A stretch of 64,000 nucleotides of DNA from CAISIP01 sp043759735 (lineage in GTDB: Bacteria; Pseudomonadota; Gammaproteobacteria; Burkholderiales; Burkholderiaceae_C): positions 13,249 to 77,248 of the forward strand of contig JAYUQC010000120.1 in NCBI GenBank assembly GCA_043759735.1, written 5' to 3'. The notes beneath the pieces are model-generated. The model searched no databases. It saw only the letters and a list, made by a program, of their open reading frames with translations, and was not told the DNA's origin. Positions 9,601-18,060 of this stretch are shown piece after piece. A program made the translations under genes and the position numbers. Numbering within the stretch: position 1 is the first letter of the stretch; each line of letters opens with the position of its first letter.

Positions 9601-10172
9601 AGGTTCTCGCGCGTATCACCCAGGCGGCTTTCAGTTTCGCGGCGCCGTTCCTTGTATTTGGATACACCGGCCGCCTCCTCCAGGAACAGGCGCAATTCTT
9701 CCGGCTTGGACTCGATGATGCGGCTGATCGTGCCCTGGCCGATGATGGCGTAGGCGCGTGGTCCCAGGCCGGTGCCCAGGAAGACGTCTTGCACATCGCG
9801 CCGGCGCACCGGCTGGTTGTTGATGTAGTAGCTGCTGGTGCCGTCCCGTGTCAGCACCCGTTTGACGGCGATCTCCGCGAACTGGCCCCACTGCCCACCG
9901 GCACGGTTGTCGGCGTTCTCGAATATGAGTTCGACACTGGCGCGGCTTGCGGGCTTGCGCGACGTCGTGCCATTGAATATGACGTCCTGCATGGACTCGC
10001 CACGCAACTCGCTGGCACGGCTTTCACCCAGCACCCATCGCACCGCGTCCATGATGTTCGACTTGCCGCAACCATTGGGGCCCACGACGCCGACCAGCTG
10101 GCCCGGCAACTGGAAATGGGTGGGTTCCGCAAAGGACTTGAAACCCGATAGCTTGATCGAATTGAGACGCAC
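6654..10172 (-). CDS. smc: chromosome segregation protein SMC
   Basis: 1172-aa condensin ATPase that organises and segregates the chromosome as a dimer with ScpA/ScpB (not in this window). The N-terminal head has Walker A GPNGCGKSN at residues 31-39 and the SMC-specific segment GPRAYAIIGQGTISRIIESK. Two long Gln/Glu/Arg-rich coiled coils flank a globular hinge at about 510-660. The C-terminal head carries signature LSGGEKALTAIALVFAI and Walker B CLLDEVDAPLDDAN. Length is normal. The upstream 231 bp contain no gene. It leads the smc-zipA-ligA-def group. Confidence 0.97.
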   Translation of the reverse strand: MRLNSIKLSGFKSFAEPTHFQLPGQLVGVVGPNGCGKSNIMDAVRWVLGESRASELRGESMQDVIFNGTTSRKPASRASVELIFENADNRAGGQWGQFAEIAVKRVLTRDGTSSYYINNQPVRRRDVQDVFLGTGLGPRAYAIIGQGTISRIIESKPEELRLFLEEAAGVSKYKERRRETESRLGDTRENLTRVEDILRELGSNLDKLEKQAEVAQKYKTLQADVTRRQHQSWLLKLNEAQADQARIGQDVQSAVMAMESRVADLRQIESNLETVRQAHYAAGDQVNQAQGRLYEASTEVGRLEAEIRFVVEGRKQTEQRLATLQEQFAQWLQRRQDAEHETGGLEQNAEQAREESVVLAGRVEDQSRQQPQLQETLRLAQSLASEQRSKAGQVQQQIQVLAAEQRSVQEQSRQLETRRERLDADQRALQAPDAQHLASLEAQWEQSRQAAGVADARLQDMQEALPALEQARRDHQQGVNTEASRQAALSARMEALKALQEKVKTDGKLQPWLKRHGLESLAGLWSRIHVQQGWENALEAALRERMGALEVSRLDMVRAFAVEAPPAKLVFYSLPDAAAPAAGAGALPRLSDLLQLNDAGLAALLRGWLQGCYTAPSLEQAMAARSQLQPGDVVYVQDGHAVSAHSVSFYAPDSEQAGLLARAQEIENLEKQLRAQALICEQSGHDLVRSEAALSESSASLAQLRRDAAQHQNQAHTLQVETLRLRQQAEQAQARGNQLVGELAEIDALLEQLRERRMTAEARFEELDMQLANAQERQTQLDDRVIQAEHSLTENRAQQRTVERQAQEAEFALRSLRSRQSELARAIETATQQASRLEQEQVGATQELARLSDAAAQAGLQSALAVKLEREQALGATRSEYDDLTAKLRASDERRLELERELDPLRQRITDLQLKEQAARLGAEQYQQLLDDAHAERDALRQSIEQGNVRLAGLQQSIDRLNAEVATLGAVNLAALDELSTARERKQFLDAQSADLNEAMTTLEDAIKKIDSETRELLAGTFNTVNEHFGKMFPELFGGGNARLVITGEEILDSGVQVIAQPPGKKNQTIHLLSGGEKALTAIALVFAIFQLNPAPFCLLDEVDAPLDDANTERYAKLVTTMSRETQFLFISHNKIAMEMAQQLIGVTMQEQGVSRIVAVDMDAAVNLVETV

Positions 10173-10271
10173 GGACTACAGGAGCACGATGGGGAGGAAC
10201 AAAACACGAATGGGGTATGCCCTGGAGAAGCGGACATGCCGCGCCAGGATGGCCGGATGATACCGTGTCGG

Positions 10272-10317
10272 GCCCAGGCAACGGGTCCCATCGTGACTTT
10301 GTTGTAACTGCCTGGGC
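10272..10317. promoter_or_regulatory. 9-bp inverted repeat between smc and the FecR-domain gene
   Basis: GCCCAGGCA (10272-10280) and TGCCTGGGC (10309-10317) are a perfect inverted repeat separated by 28 nt, in the divergent region between smc and the downstream exported FecR-domain gene. It could be a paired operator or an RNA stem. No protein partner can be named from sequence. Confidence 0.3.
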
Positions 10318-10403
10318 TCCGAGCGCGTGGTAGCATCGGCAGGCATCCGCCCGGCGCCGTGACAGTGGTCGCCGCGCGATCTGCCACCGTACCAGGAGAC
10401 CGC

Positions 10404-11135
10404 ATGAAGGACGAGATCGACGATCCGCGACGCCAGATTCTGGTACGGGCGCTTGCGGCAGGTTTGCTGGGATCGGCATTGACGCCGGCACAAGCGATCA
10501 CGTTCGGCATCTTCGGCAGCAAGCCGACCAAATTGCCGGAAAACCAGTCGATCTACGGCCTGTCCGGGCAGGTTACCGTCAACGAAGAAACCGCGACACT
10601 GCAGACCCGCATCAAGCCGGGCGACACGGTGCAGACAGCCAGCAACAGCGAAATCGTGTTTGTCGTCAACAGCCATTCCATGATCCTGCGCAGCGACAGC
10701 AAGCTGCTGATCGAGCGGCCGGACAATGCCGTTTCGTCGGCCATCATCGGTGGCCTGCGCATGCTGACCGGCAAGCTGCTGTCGGTGTCGCGCAACTCCA
10801 ACATGCGCGTAACGTCGGCCACCGCGACCATCGGTATTCGGGGTACCGGTTTTTATATCGAGGCGGACCCGGAACGCACGTATTTCTGTACCTGCTACGG
10901 CGCGACCGAGGTCGAAGCCAATGCCGACCCGCAAAGCCGCGAGACGGTGGCAGCCTCCCGCCATGACCGGCCGCTATACATCGTGGCCGACGGCAGCGCC
11001 GGAAACAATATCCGCAATGCGCCGTTCATCAACCACACCGACCAGGAACTGTCGCTGATCGAGACGCTGGTCGGGCGCAAGACGCCATTTGTATTCTCCG
11101 GCTCGACCTATACCGGGCCGCGCAGAACCTACTGA
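10404..11135 (+). CDS. exported FecR-domain protein
   Basis: 243-aa protein with an N-terminal export signal containing a twin-arginine-like segment (DDPRRQILVRALAAGLLGSA) ending near TPAQA. One FecR-like beta domain follows (about 55-160): DTVQTASNSEIVFVVNSHSM, then GGLRMLTGKLLSVS and the strong motif TATIGIRGTGFYIE. A C-T-C pair lies at about residues 165-170. FecR domains usually sit in periplasmic anti-sigma regulators, but this protein has no membrane anchor or cytoplasmic part, so it is better called an exported FecR-domain protein of unknown role. The start at 10404 follows an AGGAGA ribosome site; an earlier ATG-like start would add 15 unlikely residues. The same motif recurs twice in the protein at 20448-21911. 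Confidence 0.8.
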   Translation: MKDEIDDPRRQILVRALAAGLLGSALTPAQAITFGIFGSKPTKLPENQSIYGLSGQVTVNEETATLQTRIKPGDTVQTASNSEIVFVVNSHSMILRSDSKLLIERPDNAVSSAIIGGLRMLTGKLLSVSRNSNMRVTSATATIGIRGTGFYIEADPERTYFCTCYGATEVEANADPQSRETVAASRHDRPLYIVADGSAGNNIRNAPFINHTDQELSLIETLVGRKTPFVFSGSTYTGPRRTY

Positions 11136-11136
11136 G

Positions 11137-11164
11137 CCGCCCCCACAGGCCTGGCTGCACCAGG
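11137..11164. repeat. GC-rich repeat remnant R2 with small hairpin
   Basis: Just after the FecR-domain stop codon, GCCCCCACAGGCCTGGCTGCACCAGG resembles the first half of the better-preserved repeat at 55514. It forms a short CCTGG/CCAGG stem. It lies between convergent genes, as does the 55514 copy, so it may help end transcription from one or both sides; there is no T-tract. Confidence 0.4.
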
Positions 11165-11251
11165 ACCGCTGCGCCGGCACCGGCCAGCGCAGTGGCGTGG
11201 AACTGTTCGGGCGCCAAGGCCGGCGGACCCGGCCCCCCAACCCGAACGTAA

Positions 11252-13291
11252 CTACTCCGGCGCGCCGTTCAGGATCCAGTTCAGGATCAGGTCGAAGTCT
11301 GCACGCCCGGCCGAGCCTGGCGTAAGGCTGGTGTCGTAACCTGGACGCGGCGTGGTGAGCGGGAAATCGTTCGCCCCATGGTGTTGTCCGGCCGGCTTGC
11401 GCAACAGAGGGCTTGCCGCGATGTCGGTGAAATTGATGCGCCCGCGCAGCTCGGTATAGAACCAGTGGTCGTTGGTGGCACTGTTCTCGGTGCCAATGCC
11501 TGTGCCGGCACGATCCTGCGCCAAATACCAGATCGGCGGAATCTTCTGCCCATTGCCATTTGGCTTGTGGCATTGCGTGCAATCACCAGCGCCATTTTGC
11601 AGTACTGCCTTGACGTCGGCAAATCGCAGGTCGGTTGGCGCCTTGACCATCGCGTCGGTCTTGACCACGATGGAGAACTGCGCCGGCACGCTGTTTAGGC
11701 CGCCCCTGCTGGCGATCAACTGTACTGAATAGGTACCATCTGCGGTGGCGATGAACGTCGGCTGCAGCGACGCAGTATTGGCGAGCGACGCGCCACCGCC
11801 CGGATTGGTCAGCAGGCTCCACTGGTAGGAATCGGCATACAGGCTCATGGCTGCCGACAATGTGGACGGGCCGAGCTTGAGCACCCGGTCCGGCCCCGGA
11901 TCTGCGATCGGTCTACCCGGCATGCTGGCCCCATCGGCGAATCCACGCGACACCAGGTAATTGCCCATGGTCTGGAACATGCTCGGCGTACTTTGGTACT
12001 TGTCGTAGATCAGCTTGGCCAGCGGCATGTTGCCCCGATCCACCATGTGGGCCTTGATGCGGTCCCGGTAACTGTCGAACTTCGGGAAACTCTCGAAATC
12101 GACGTCCGACTGGTTGCCGCTGCCGCGCAGCAGGTGGCAAACCCGGCAGGCCTGGGCCTGCACATCGAGGTACAGCGCCGATTGTCCGGCGGTAACCCAG
12201 GACTGCTCCACATAGGTGTCGGTCGTGAACGTGGCCGCGTTGGGCAGACCGACGCCGCCATACATGTCCTTGAGGTGAACCGCCGCCGTACCCTGGTACT
12301 CATCGCGCGTCGCGACCCGCCGGCAGGCATCTTCCGGCCCGGTAGGAATGGGCGCAGCCAGTCCGGGCGCTGGCAACGACATCGAGCACAACACGAGTTT
12401 GTTGATTTCCTTGATCGCCGGCTCCTGCTCGGCGCGGCTGAATCCGGGAATGGTCGAGAAATCGAACGAAGACGGCTCGAACGGATGCAACTGCGCCGCG
12501 ACATCACCCCGATGCTGCGAGGTGCTGTTCAAGACCAGCGGATACAGGGCCTTGCCGGTCACCGGGTCCGGCGGTGTCAGCGGATCGCCCCGGCCGCCGT
12601 GACAAGAGGTGCAGACGGTCGGCATCGCCTTGGACGGACGTCCGTCCAGGCTCAAGGTGGTCAAGCGCGTACCGGCGCCGGGATCGAAAGTGTAGAACTT
12701 GACGAACCAGGACTGCTTGTTGTTGGCCGCGGGCCGGCCGTCCAGGCCCGCCTTCGGACCGGGACCGAATTCGATCGCATTGGTACCCAGGTGCCACTGC
12801 GGCGAGCGCTGGATCGCGGCCTCCAGGTTCAGCGGCGTATACCCGCCGTAGGCGCCGACCAGATAGTTCTCGACCACGAAGGCCATCGTGCCGTCCGGAT
12901 TGCGATGCGCGGTCATACGCCGACCATACCCCAGGTCGCGCTGGTCGCCGATGACGACCGAATACTCCACATGCCCGCCGGTGGTGACGCCGATGTTGTT
13001 GGCGAGCTTCCACTTGGCCAGTGTGTCCTTGTCGTTGTTGGGATCGATCGCCTCGTAATAGGCATCCGCATAGGCCTTGATGCCGACCTCGAACTGCCCG
13101 TCGGTGCGCACGATCGGATTGGGATACAACAGAAAACGGTCCAGTCCGGTGGCCTGCGCCGCAGCCCGCACCGCAGTCTGGATGTCGCCGCTCGTGCTGC
13201 TCCCACCGCCACCACCACCGCAGGCGGCCAGCAAAGTGGCGGTGGCAATCGCCACCAGTAGTCTTGATCCAGGTCCAATTTGCATCGTCAT
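11252..13291 (-). CDS. triheme c-type cytochrome lipoprotein
   Basis: 679-aa exported lipoprotein. A signal peptide ends in the lipobox LLAAC (lipidated Cys24), followed by a flexible run of six Gly and Ser residues. Three covalent heme-attachment motifs are visible: CTSCH (227-231), CRVCH (382-386) and CTQCH (571-575), spread over a large protein, so it is not a compact multiheme cytochrome. The region at about 470-545 looks like an Ig/PKD-type beta domain (DSYQWSLLTNPGGG...TYSVQLIAS). The ATG at 13291 lies 4 bp after the stop of the cytochrome-autotransporter gene, so the two are almost certainly one operon. I infer a periplasmic or outer-membrane redox role; no enzyme activity can be assigned. 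An alternative start is Met3 at 13285. Confidence 0.8.
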   Translation of the reverse strand: MTMQIGPGSRLLVAIATATLLAACGGGGGGSSTSGDIQTAVRAAAQATGLDRFLLYPNPIVRTDGQFEVGIKAYADAYYEAIDPNNDKDTLAKWKLANNIGVTTGGHVEYSVVIGDQRDLGYGRRMTAHRNPDGTMAFVVENYLVGAYGGYTPLNLEAAIQRSPQWHLGTNAIEFGPGPKAGLDGRPAANNKQSWFVKFYTFDPGAGTRLTTLSLDGRPSKAMPTVCTSCHGGRGDPLTPPDPVTGKALYPLVLNSTSQHRGDVAAQLHPFEPSSFDFSTIPGFSRAEQEPAIKEINKLVLCSMSLPAPGLAAPIPTGPEDACRRVATRDEYQGTAAVHLKDMYGGVGLPNAATFTTDTYVEQSWVTAGQSALYLDVQAQACRVCHLLRGSGNQSDVDFESFPKFDSYRDRIKAHMVDRGNMPLAKLIYDKYQSTPSMFQTMGNYLVSRGFADGASMPGRPIADPGPDRVLKLGPSTLSAAMSLYADSYQWSLLTNPGGGASLANTASLQPTFIATADGTYSVQLIASRGGLNSVPAQFSIVVKTDAMVKAPTDLRFADVKAVLQNGAGDCTQCHKPNGNGQKIPPIWYLAQDRAGTGIGTENSATNDHWFYTELRGRINFTDIAASPLLRKPAGQHHGANDFPLTTPRPGYDTSLTPGSAGRADFDLILNWILNGAPE

Positions 13292-13295
13292 CTTC

Positions 13296-16200
13296 CTAGA
13301 ACCGCATCAGATAAACCGCCGACAGCTGGTTGGCAATGTAGCTCCTGGGCGAAGTCACCCAGCCCGGGCGCAGGCCCGGCGTGGAGCGGATATGCCGCCA
13401 TGAAAAATCGATCGAGTCACGCGGACCGAGGCCCAGGTTGTAGCCCATGGTCAGCAGCACGGTATTGCCGCGGAACCGGTAGCTGAACAACTGGCCCCCG
13501 GCATAGGCATCGTCCTGTGCGAACACCTCGGCGATGGTTACGTTCTCCAGCGAGGCACGCCCGGTCGAGACGATGTCGCCGCGACGGTATTCGCCACCCA
13601 GGTACAGGATCTCCTTGTCGCTCAGCGCATAGTCGATGTTGCCCCGGATCGCGTTGTCGCGGGTGCTGAACACCTTGCTGCTGGCATTGCGCAGGTTGTG
13701 CGACAGGGCCGCAAAGACATTGATGCGATCGGTCAGCGGCTGGCGGTACGATACGCCGACACTGATTCGATAACCATCGCGCAGCGACGACTCGAACGCC
13801 TCCGCGGAAACCCGGCCGAACGCACCGAAGGTGGGTTCGTCGAACTCCGACGATGCGCGGTACTGGTATTCGGCCTCGGCGCTGGCAGACAGCCGACTCA
13901 GACCATTGAAGCGCCGTGCCTTCTCGCCACCCAGGGTGCCGATCATCAAAACCCGCGACTGCTCCGACAGCGGCTGCACGATAGTCTTGCTGACATTGAG
14001 CGCATAGGAGTGGTCGCCGCGCGTGTCCGGACCGGCCTTGGCACGGGTCACGTTGTCATCGTACACCGCGCCAGCCTCAAGCTGCACGTTGATCGGCTCG
14101 TCGTGCACCAGCTTCGGGTCCTGCGACAGCAGGCGCGGCAGGCCACGTACATCGAAGTCCTTGCTCAGGCGCAACCGCAGCGCATGGGTAGACGCATTCG
14201 AGAACGAATGGCTGAGCTGGTATTCCACCGACAGCGTCAATCCGTCACGCAAGATGAAGTCGCTGCCCAGGCCAAGCAGCATGGAGTCCCGTGGGCCGCC
14301 GGCGGAGGCCAGCGTATAGCGCGGCCCTCCCACCTGATCCGCATACCCGATCGTGGCCTGGCCGGAACGCCGGAATTCATGCCGGTACTCAACGCGCAGG
14401 CGGGGCACCGCGTAGCCGAATTCGGTGGCGTGGATGGATTCCGCGCGCATGCCCAATGCGCCTTGCACCGACGTATGTGTCTGCGCGAAATAGGTCAGCG
14501 CATAGGCGCCGGCGCCGGTTTCGGTGCTGTTGTCCAGGCGGTCAGTTGAGAAGTCGACACGACCGTATGGCGACAGCAGCAGGTTCCCGTTGCGGAATTC
14601 ATAGCCACCTGCCAGTGAACCAAATATCTGGGTGCCACTGCGCTTGCCCAGCGCGAAATCATTGGCGGGCGCGACAAACCGGGTCGTATCGAAGGCCAGC
14701 GAGCCGAATCCGAGCAGCGCATCGACAAAGGTGTTCTTGCTCGGTTGGTAGCTGCCGTACACCGCGATCGAATATCCCTTGGCACGGTTGACCGAGCCGT
14801 CGGTGCCCACCAGCGTCTTGTCGCGGGCATAACCCAGGCCCAGGCCCAGCGCCAGCGTGTCGCTGTAGCGCTTGTCGGCGCCCACCGTGATGCCGCTCGA
14901 ACTGAACTCGCTGCCGCTGAAACCGCCGCTGGCATCGCGGGTACCAAAAGTAGCCACGCCCTCGACCCAGTAGCTGGTCGAATCGCCGGTGCGCCCCGCG
15001 CCACTGGACAGGCCCAGTCCGCTGGCCACACCAGACAAGTTCACCGAACGGTTTTTCACCAGCGACAGCACACCTTCGGCCAGCGGCATTGACTTGATGC
15101 CCAGGCCGCTGGCCAATGCATCGAGCACCTCGGATTCGCGCGCCACCGTGGGCGTGCGATTGCCCGCCCCTGCTGGCGTGATATCGCCAGGCAACTGCGC
15201 TGTCACCGCGTTCGCGGCGCCCCCGGCAAACGCGTTGCCGCCCAGGCTTGGCACGGCTTGCGCACGAGCGGCTGCGGCGCCGCCGGACAGCCCGGACTCG
15301 CCAAAGCCGGCAAATGCACTGGCCGTACCCGGGGCCCGCAATCCGGCCACGGGTGGATTCGCCTCGCCCGCGCTGCGGTGCAGCGACTCCATGCGCCGCT
15401 GGAAGTTGGAAATCTGCGCGCGCGAGAACCGCTGCGCGGTCTCGCTCTGCGCGGTCAGCAATCCGGTTACGACCGGATCCTGTGTCGGATTCGGCCGCCC
15501 GGTCACGGTGACAGTCACCAATCCCTGTGGCGACATGCCGCCCGCGCCCGAGCCCACGAAAGTAAACGTATCGGCACCGAAAAAGTTGTTGACCGGCGTG
15601 TAGGTGACGCGGGTTCCGTTGGCAACCGCCGTACCGTGTGCCGGCGTCGCGACGATCGACACGCCCGTGGGCGCAAAACCGCCAAACAGGCAACTCGCCA
15701 GGTCCAGCGTGGTGGCCGTGTTCAGCGGCACTTCCATCGCACAGGCCGTCGGCGCAGGTACGCCCACGGTGAACACGACGGCCCTGGGCGTGCCAAATGC
15801 CGGGCCCGGCGCCTGATTGTCGGCCGACAACATCGCGGTGAAGACACCCGGCGTCGTCGGCGTCCCGCTGATGATGCCGGTCGTGGCGTGCAGCTGCAGG
15901 CCAGGCGGCAGGCCGGTCTGCTGATACGCCGTGATCACCGGATTGGTGGCAACGACCTGGATCGGCGTGATCGCCACCCCAGCAAGGAAACTGGCAAACA
16001 CCGGACTGGTGATCGTCGGCTTGACATCGGAGATGATGTTGAATGTCAATGCTACCGGCGCACTGACAGCGAACGCGTTTTGTGCGGTGAACCGTACCGT
16101 GAATAGCCCACTGGTGCTTGGCGTGCCGGTGATGGCGCCGTTGGAACTGTTCAACAACAACCCGTCGGGCAACACGCTGCCCGTATCCAACGCAAAAACG

Positions 16201-17846
16201 TTCACCGGCTGAGTCGCGGTCACCGAGAACGCAGGGAATGGCGTACTCACATTGCCATCAGGCGGGTTGATGCTGCTGACCACCGGAGCGGTATTCGGGT
16301 TGATCCTGATGGTTCGGTTCAGGGGTGTGCCTGCGCCACCGATATTGCTGGCTCGCAGGTTGACCACAAAATCACCACTGGCATTCGGCGTTCCGGTGAT
16401 CGCGCCGCTCGCCGGATTGACGGTCAGTCCAAGTGCGGCCAGTTCGGTCGACGAATAAGTGACCGGTGTTGCCGACGTGGCCGAAATGGCGTAGTTGAAT
16501 CCGTTGATCAGCGTTCCGACCGTTCCCGCCACCATCACACTGGAGGCCGGCAGATTACTGCTGATAGCATTTGGCACGCTCGCCGGATTCACGGTGATCG
16601 TGACATCCTGGCTCGTGACACCGAGGCCTGTCGTTGCAGTCAACGTGACCGCAAACGGGCCCGAGCCAGTGGGTATCCCGGACAGCTGACCGCTTCCATT
16701 GTCGAACGCAAGGCCGGCGGGCAATGGCGTCAGTGAATAGGGTGCATTTGCGCCCGCGCCACCCAGGGTCGTCGTGATGTTGTAGGGCGTGATGGCCATG
16801 CCCTGGTCGAACGGGCCTGGAGTGCCGCTATTGATACCACCCAATTGCAGCATGAAGCTCTTGCTGACCTGTCCGTCGCCAGAGTCCACCGCCCCCGAAC
16901 TGTTCGCGCGCACGGTGACGGCATAGTTTCCAACGGCCGCACTATTGCCCGGCGTGCCGTTGATCTGCCCGCTGCTCGCATCGATTGCCAAGCCGGTGGG
17001 CAATCCGATCGCGGAGAAGCTTCCAGCCACGCAGCTATTGCAGGTCGCCGTATAGAGGGTTCCATTGACGTAGCCCTGTCCCTTGAGCGCCTGAATCGTG
17101 GATGCGCCGCTGGTGATGCCATACACCTGAACATCCACAGTTCCGACATCGGATCCGACGGAATTCTGGACGGTGACACTGAATCCATCGGCACCGGCGT
17201 ACTGGGAGGCTGCATTGGGCTGATACCGCAGGTTGTACAGCATCGCCGACGTCGCACCACTCATTGCCACGGACGTTGTCGCCGAACTCTGGATTGCATT
17301 CGCGGGACTGGTAGCTGAAAGCCCGAAGCTGGTGCCACCGGTGCCATCGCCTGCGGCACCGTAGTAGATGACACCTACCAGGCCCTTGCGCAGAAGTGGG
17401 TAGATGTCCTTTGTTACGAGTGCCGACGCTCCAGAGCGCACGCGAATGGTCGCAACCGGATTGGCAACCGCAAACTCCGGCACCTGCTTTTGTCCGATAA
17501 AGAGCGCAAGGCTCATCTCCTCCACGGTACTCAGTACGAGTCCTCCCATTCCTCCGGTATTGTTGGTGATTGCATCGCGGATCGCCTGGCGGTTATTGGC
17601 ACCGTTGCGATTGTTGTTCCCGGTGAGCGTGGGTGGCGTTATGTGACAACCACTGCAGCCCTTGGATGTGTACAAGCCCTGGCCGTCAGACACCGACTGC
17701 GCAAGAACATTGGCCGACTGCCCAAGACCCAGCGCGAGCAAGATGGCGAGCGATGCCCAAACCCGCAATCGGCCGCAATCACGGTCGATGGGCCGTACGC
17801 AGCGCGCAGTGAAGAGCATTTGAAATACAGATTGCACAAGTCGCAC
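13296..17846 (-). CDS. cytochrome c / Ig-like / autotransporter protein with two beta-barrels
   Basis: About 1516-aa exported protein. After a signal peptide (hydrophobic WASLAILLALGLGQSA, cleavage near VLAQ) comes a small cytochrome c domain: CSGCH at C64-C67-H68, and a likely Met ligand at 100 in TGGMGGLVLSTVEEMSLALF, the class I spacing. Residues about 240-830 are repeated putative-Ig (He_PIG type) modules of the form LPxGLxxxxxxGxIxGTP, then a cadherin-like segment (YTPVNNFFGADTFTF). Residues about 955-1232 are an autotransporter barrel (SYWVEGVATFGTRDASGGFS). About 1245-1516 is a second predicted outer-membrane barrel ending YLMRF with terminal Phe. I prefer the GTG at 17846 because AAGAAGG lies 9 nt upstream; the ATG at 17819 is the alternative. 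The organisation is unusual (see findings). Confidence 0.75.
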   Translation of the reverse strand: MRLVQSVFQMLFTARCVRPIDRDCGRLRVWASLAILLALGLGQSANVLAQSVSDGQGLYTSKGCSGCHITPPTLTGNNNRNGANNRQAIRDAITNNTGGMGGLVLSTVEEMSLALFIGQKQVPEFAVANPVATIRVRSGASALVTKDIYPLLRKGLVGVIYYGAAGDGTGGTSFGLSATSPANAIQSSATTSVAMSGATSAMLYNLRYQPNAASQYAGADGFSVTVQNSVGSDVGTVDVQVYGITSGASTIQALKGQGYVNGTLYTATCNSCVAGSFSAIGLPTGLAIDASSGQINGTPGNSAAVGNYAVTVRANSSGAVDSGDGQVSKSFMLQLGGINSGTPGPFDQGMAITPYNITTTLGGAGANAPYSLTPLPAGLAFDNGSGQLSGIPTGSGPFAVTLTATTGLGVTSQDVTITVNPASVPNAISSNLPASSVMVAGTVGTLINGFNYAISATSATPVTYSSTELAALGLTVNPASGAITGTPNASGDFVVNLRASNIGGAGTPLNRTIRINPNTAPVVSSINPPDGNVSTPFPAFSVTATQPVNVFALDTGSVLPDGLLLNSSNGAITGTPSTSGLFTVRFTAQNAFAVSAPVALTFNIISDVKPTITSPVFASFLAGVAITPIQVVATNPVITAYQQTGLPPGLQLHATTGIISGTPTTPGVFTAMLSADNQAPGPAFGTPRAVVFTVGVPAPTACAMEVPLNTATTLDLASCLFGGFAPTGVSIVATPAHGTAVANGTRVTYTPVNNFFGADTFTFVGSGAGGMSPQGLVTVTVTGRPNPTQDPVVTGLLTAQSETAQRFSRAQISNFQRRMESLHRSAGEANPPVAGLRAPGTASAFAGFGESGLSGGAAAARAQAVPSLGGNAFAGGAANAVTAQLPGDITPAGAGNRTPTVARESEVLDALASGLGIKSMPLAEGVLSLVKNRSVNLSGVASGLGLSSGAGRTGDSTSYWVEGVATFGTRDASGGFSGSEFSSSGITVGADKRYSDTLALGLGLGYARDKTLVGTDGSVNRAKGYSIAVYGSYQPSKNTFVDALLGFGSLAFDTTRFVAPANDFALGKRSGTQIFGSLAGGYEFRNGNLLLSPYGRVDFSTDRLDNSTETGAGAYALTYFAQTHTSVQGALGMRAESIHATEFGYAVPRLRVEYRHEFRRSGQATIGYADQVGGPRYTLASAGGPRDSMLLGLGSDFILRDGLTLSVEYQLSHSFSNASTHALRLRLSKDFDVRGLPRLLSQDPKLVHDEPINVQLEAGAVYDDNVTRAKAGPDTRGDHSYALNVSKTIVQPLSEQSRVLMIGTLGGEKARRFNGLSRLSASAEAEYQYRASSEFDEPTFGAFGRVSAEAFESSLRDGYRISVGVSYRQPLTDRINVFAALSHNLRNASSKVFSTRDNAIRGNIDYALSDKEILYLGGEYRRGDIVSTGRASLENVTIAEVFAQDDAYAGGQLFSYRFRGNTVLLTMGYNLGLGPRDSIDFSWRHIRSTPGLRPGWVTSPRSYIANQLSAVYLMRF

Positions 17847-17870
17847 GTCGTCCCGCCTTCTTATGTGCAC

Positions 17871-17900
17871 CTTATCGGACCATCGCATCGACTGTGTAAA
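17871..17900 (-). promoter_or_regulatory. possible sigma70 promoter for the cytochrome-autotransporter operon
   Basis: Reading the minus strand, TTTACA (17900-17895) and GATAAG (17876-17871) are separated by 18 nt and lie just upstream of the GTG start at 17846. The matches to consensus are 5/6 and 4/6. The resulting leader would be short (about 18 nt), just enough for the AAGAAGG ribosome site. Judged by eye only. Confidence 0.3.
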
Positions 17901-18060
17901 GTCAGTATCAAGCGCGCCTGCCGGTTTCGATGTATCTTCCCCAAAAATCAGTTTAGCGATGTAGTTGCGCAACCGCCTGCGGAATCGTCGGCCGACCGCG
18001 AATGATGGTTGCTTTGTCGCATTAACCCCACATTTTTGCGAGATCACGCCCATCAATACA

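Noticed and set aside
11252..17846. Mtr/Pio-type extracellular electron conduit
   Set aside because: No decaheme protein and no MtrB/PioB-like porin is present. The heme motifs are few and widely spaced, so the comparison is not supported.
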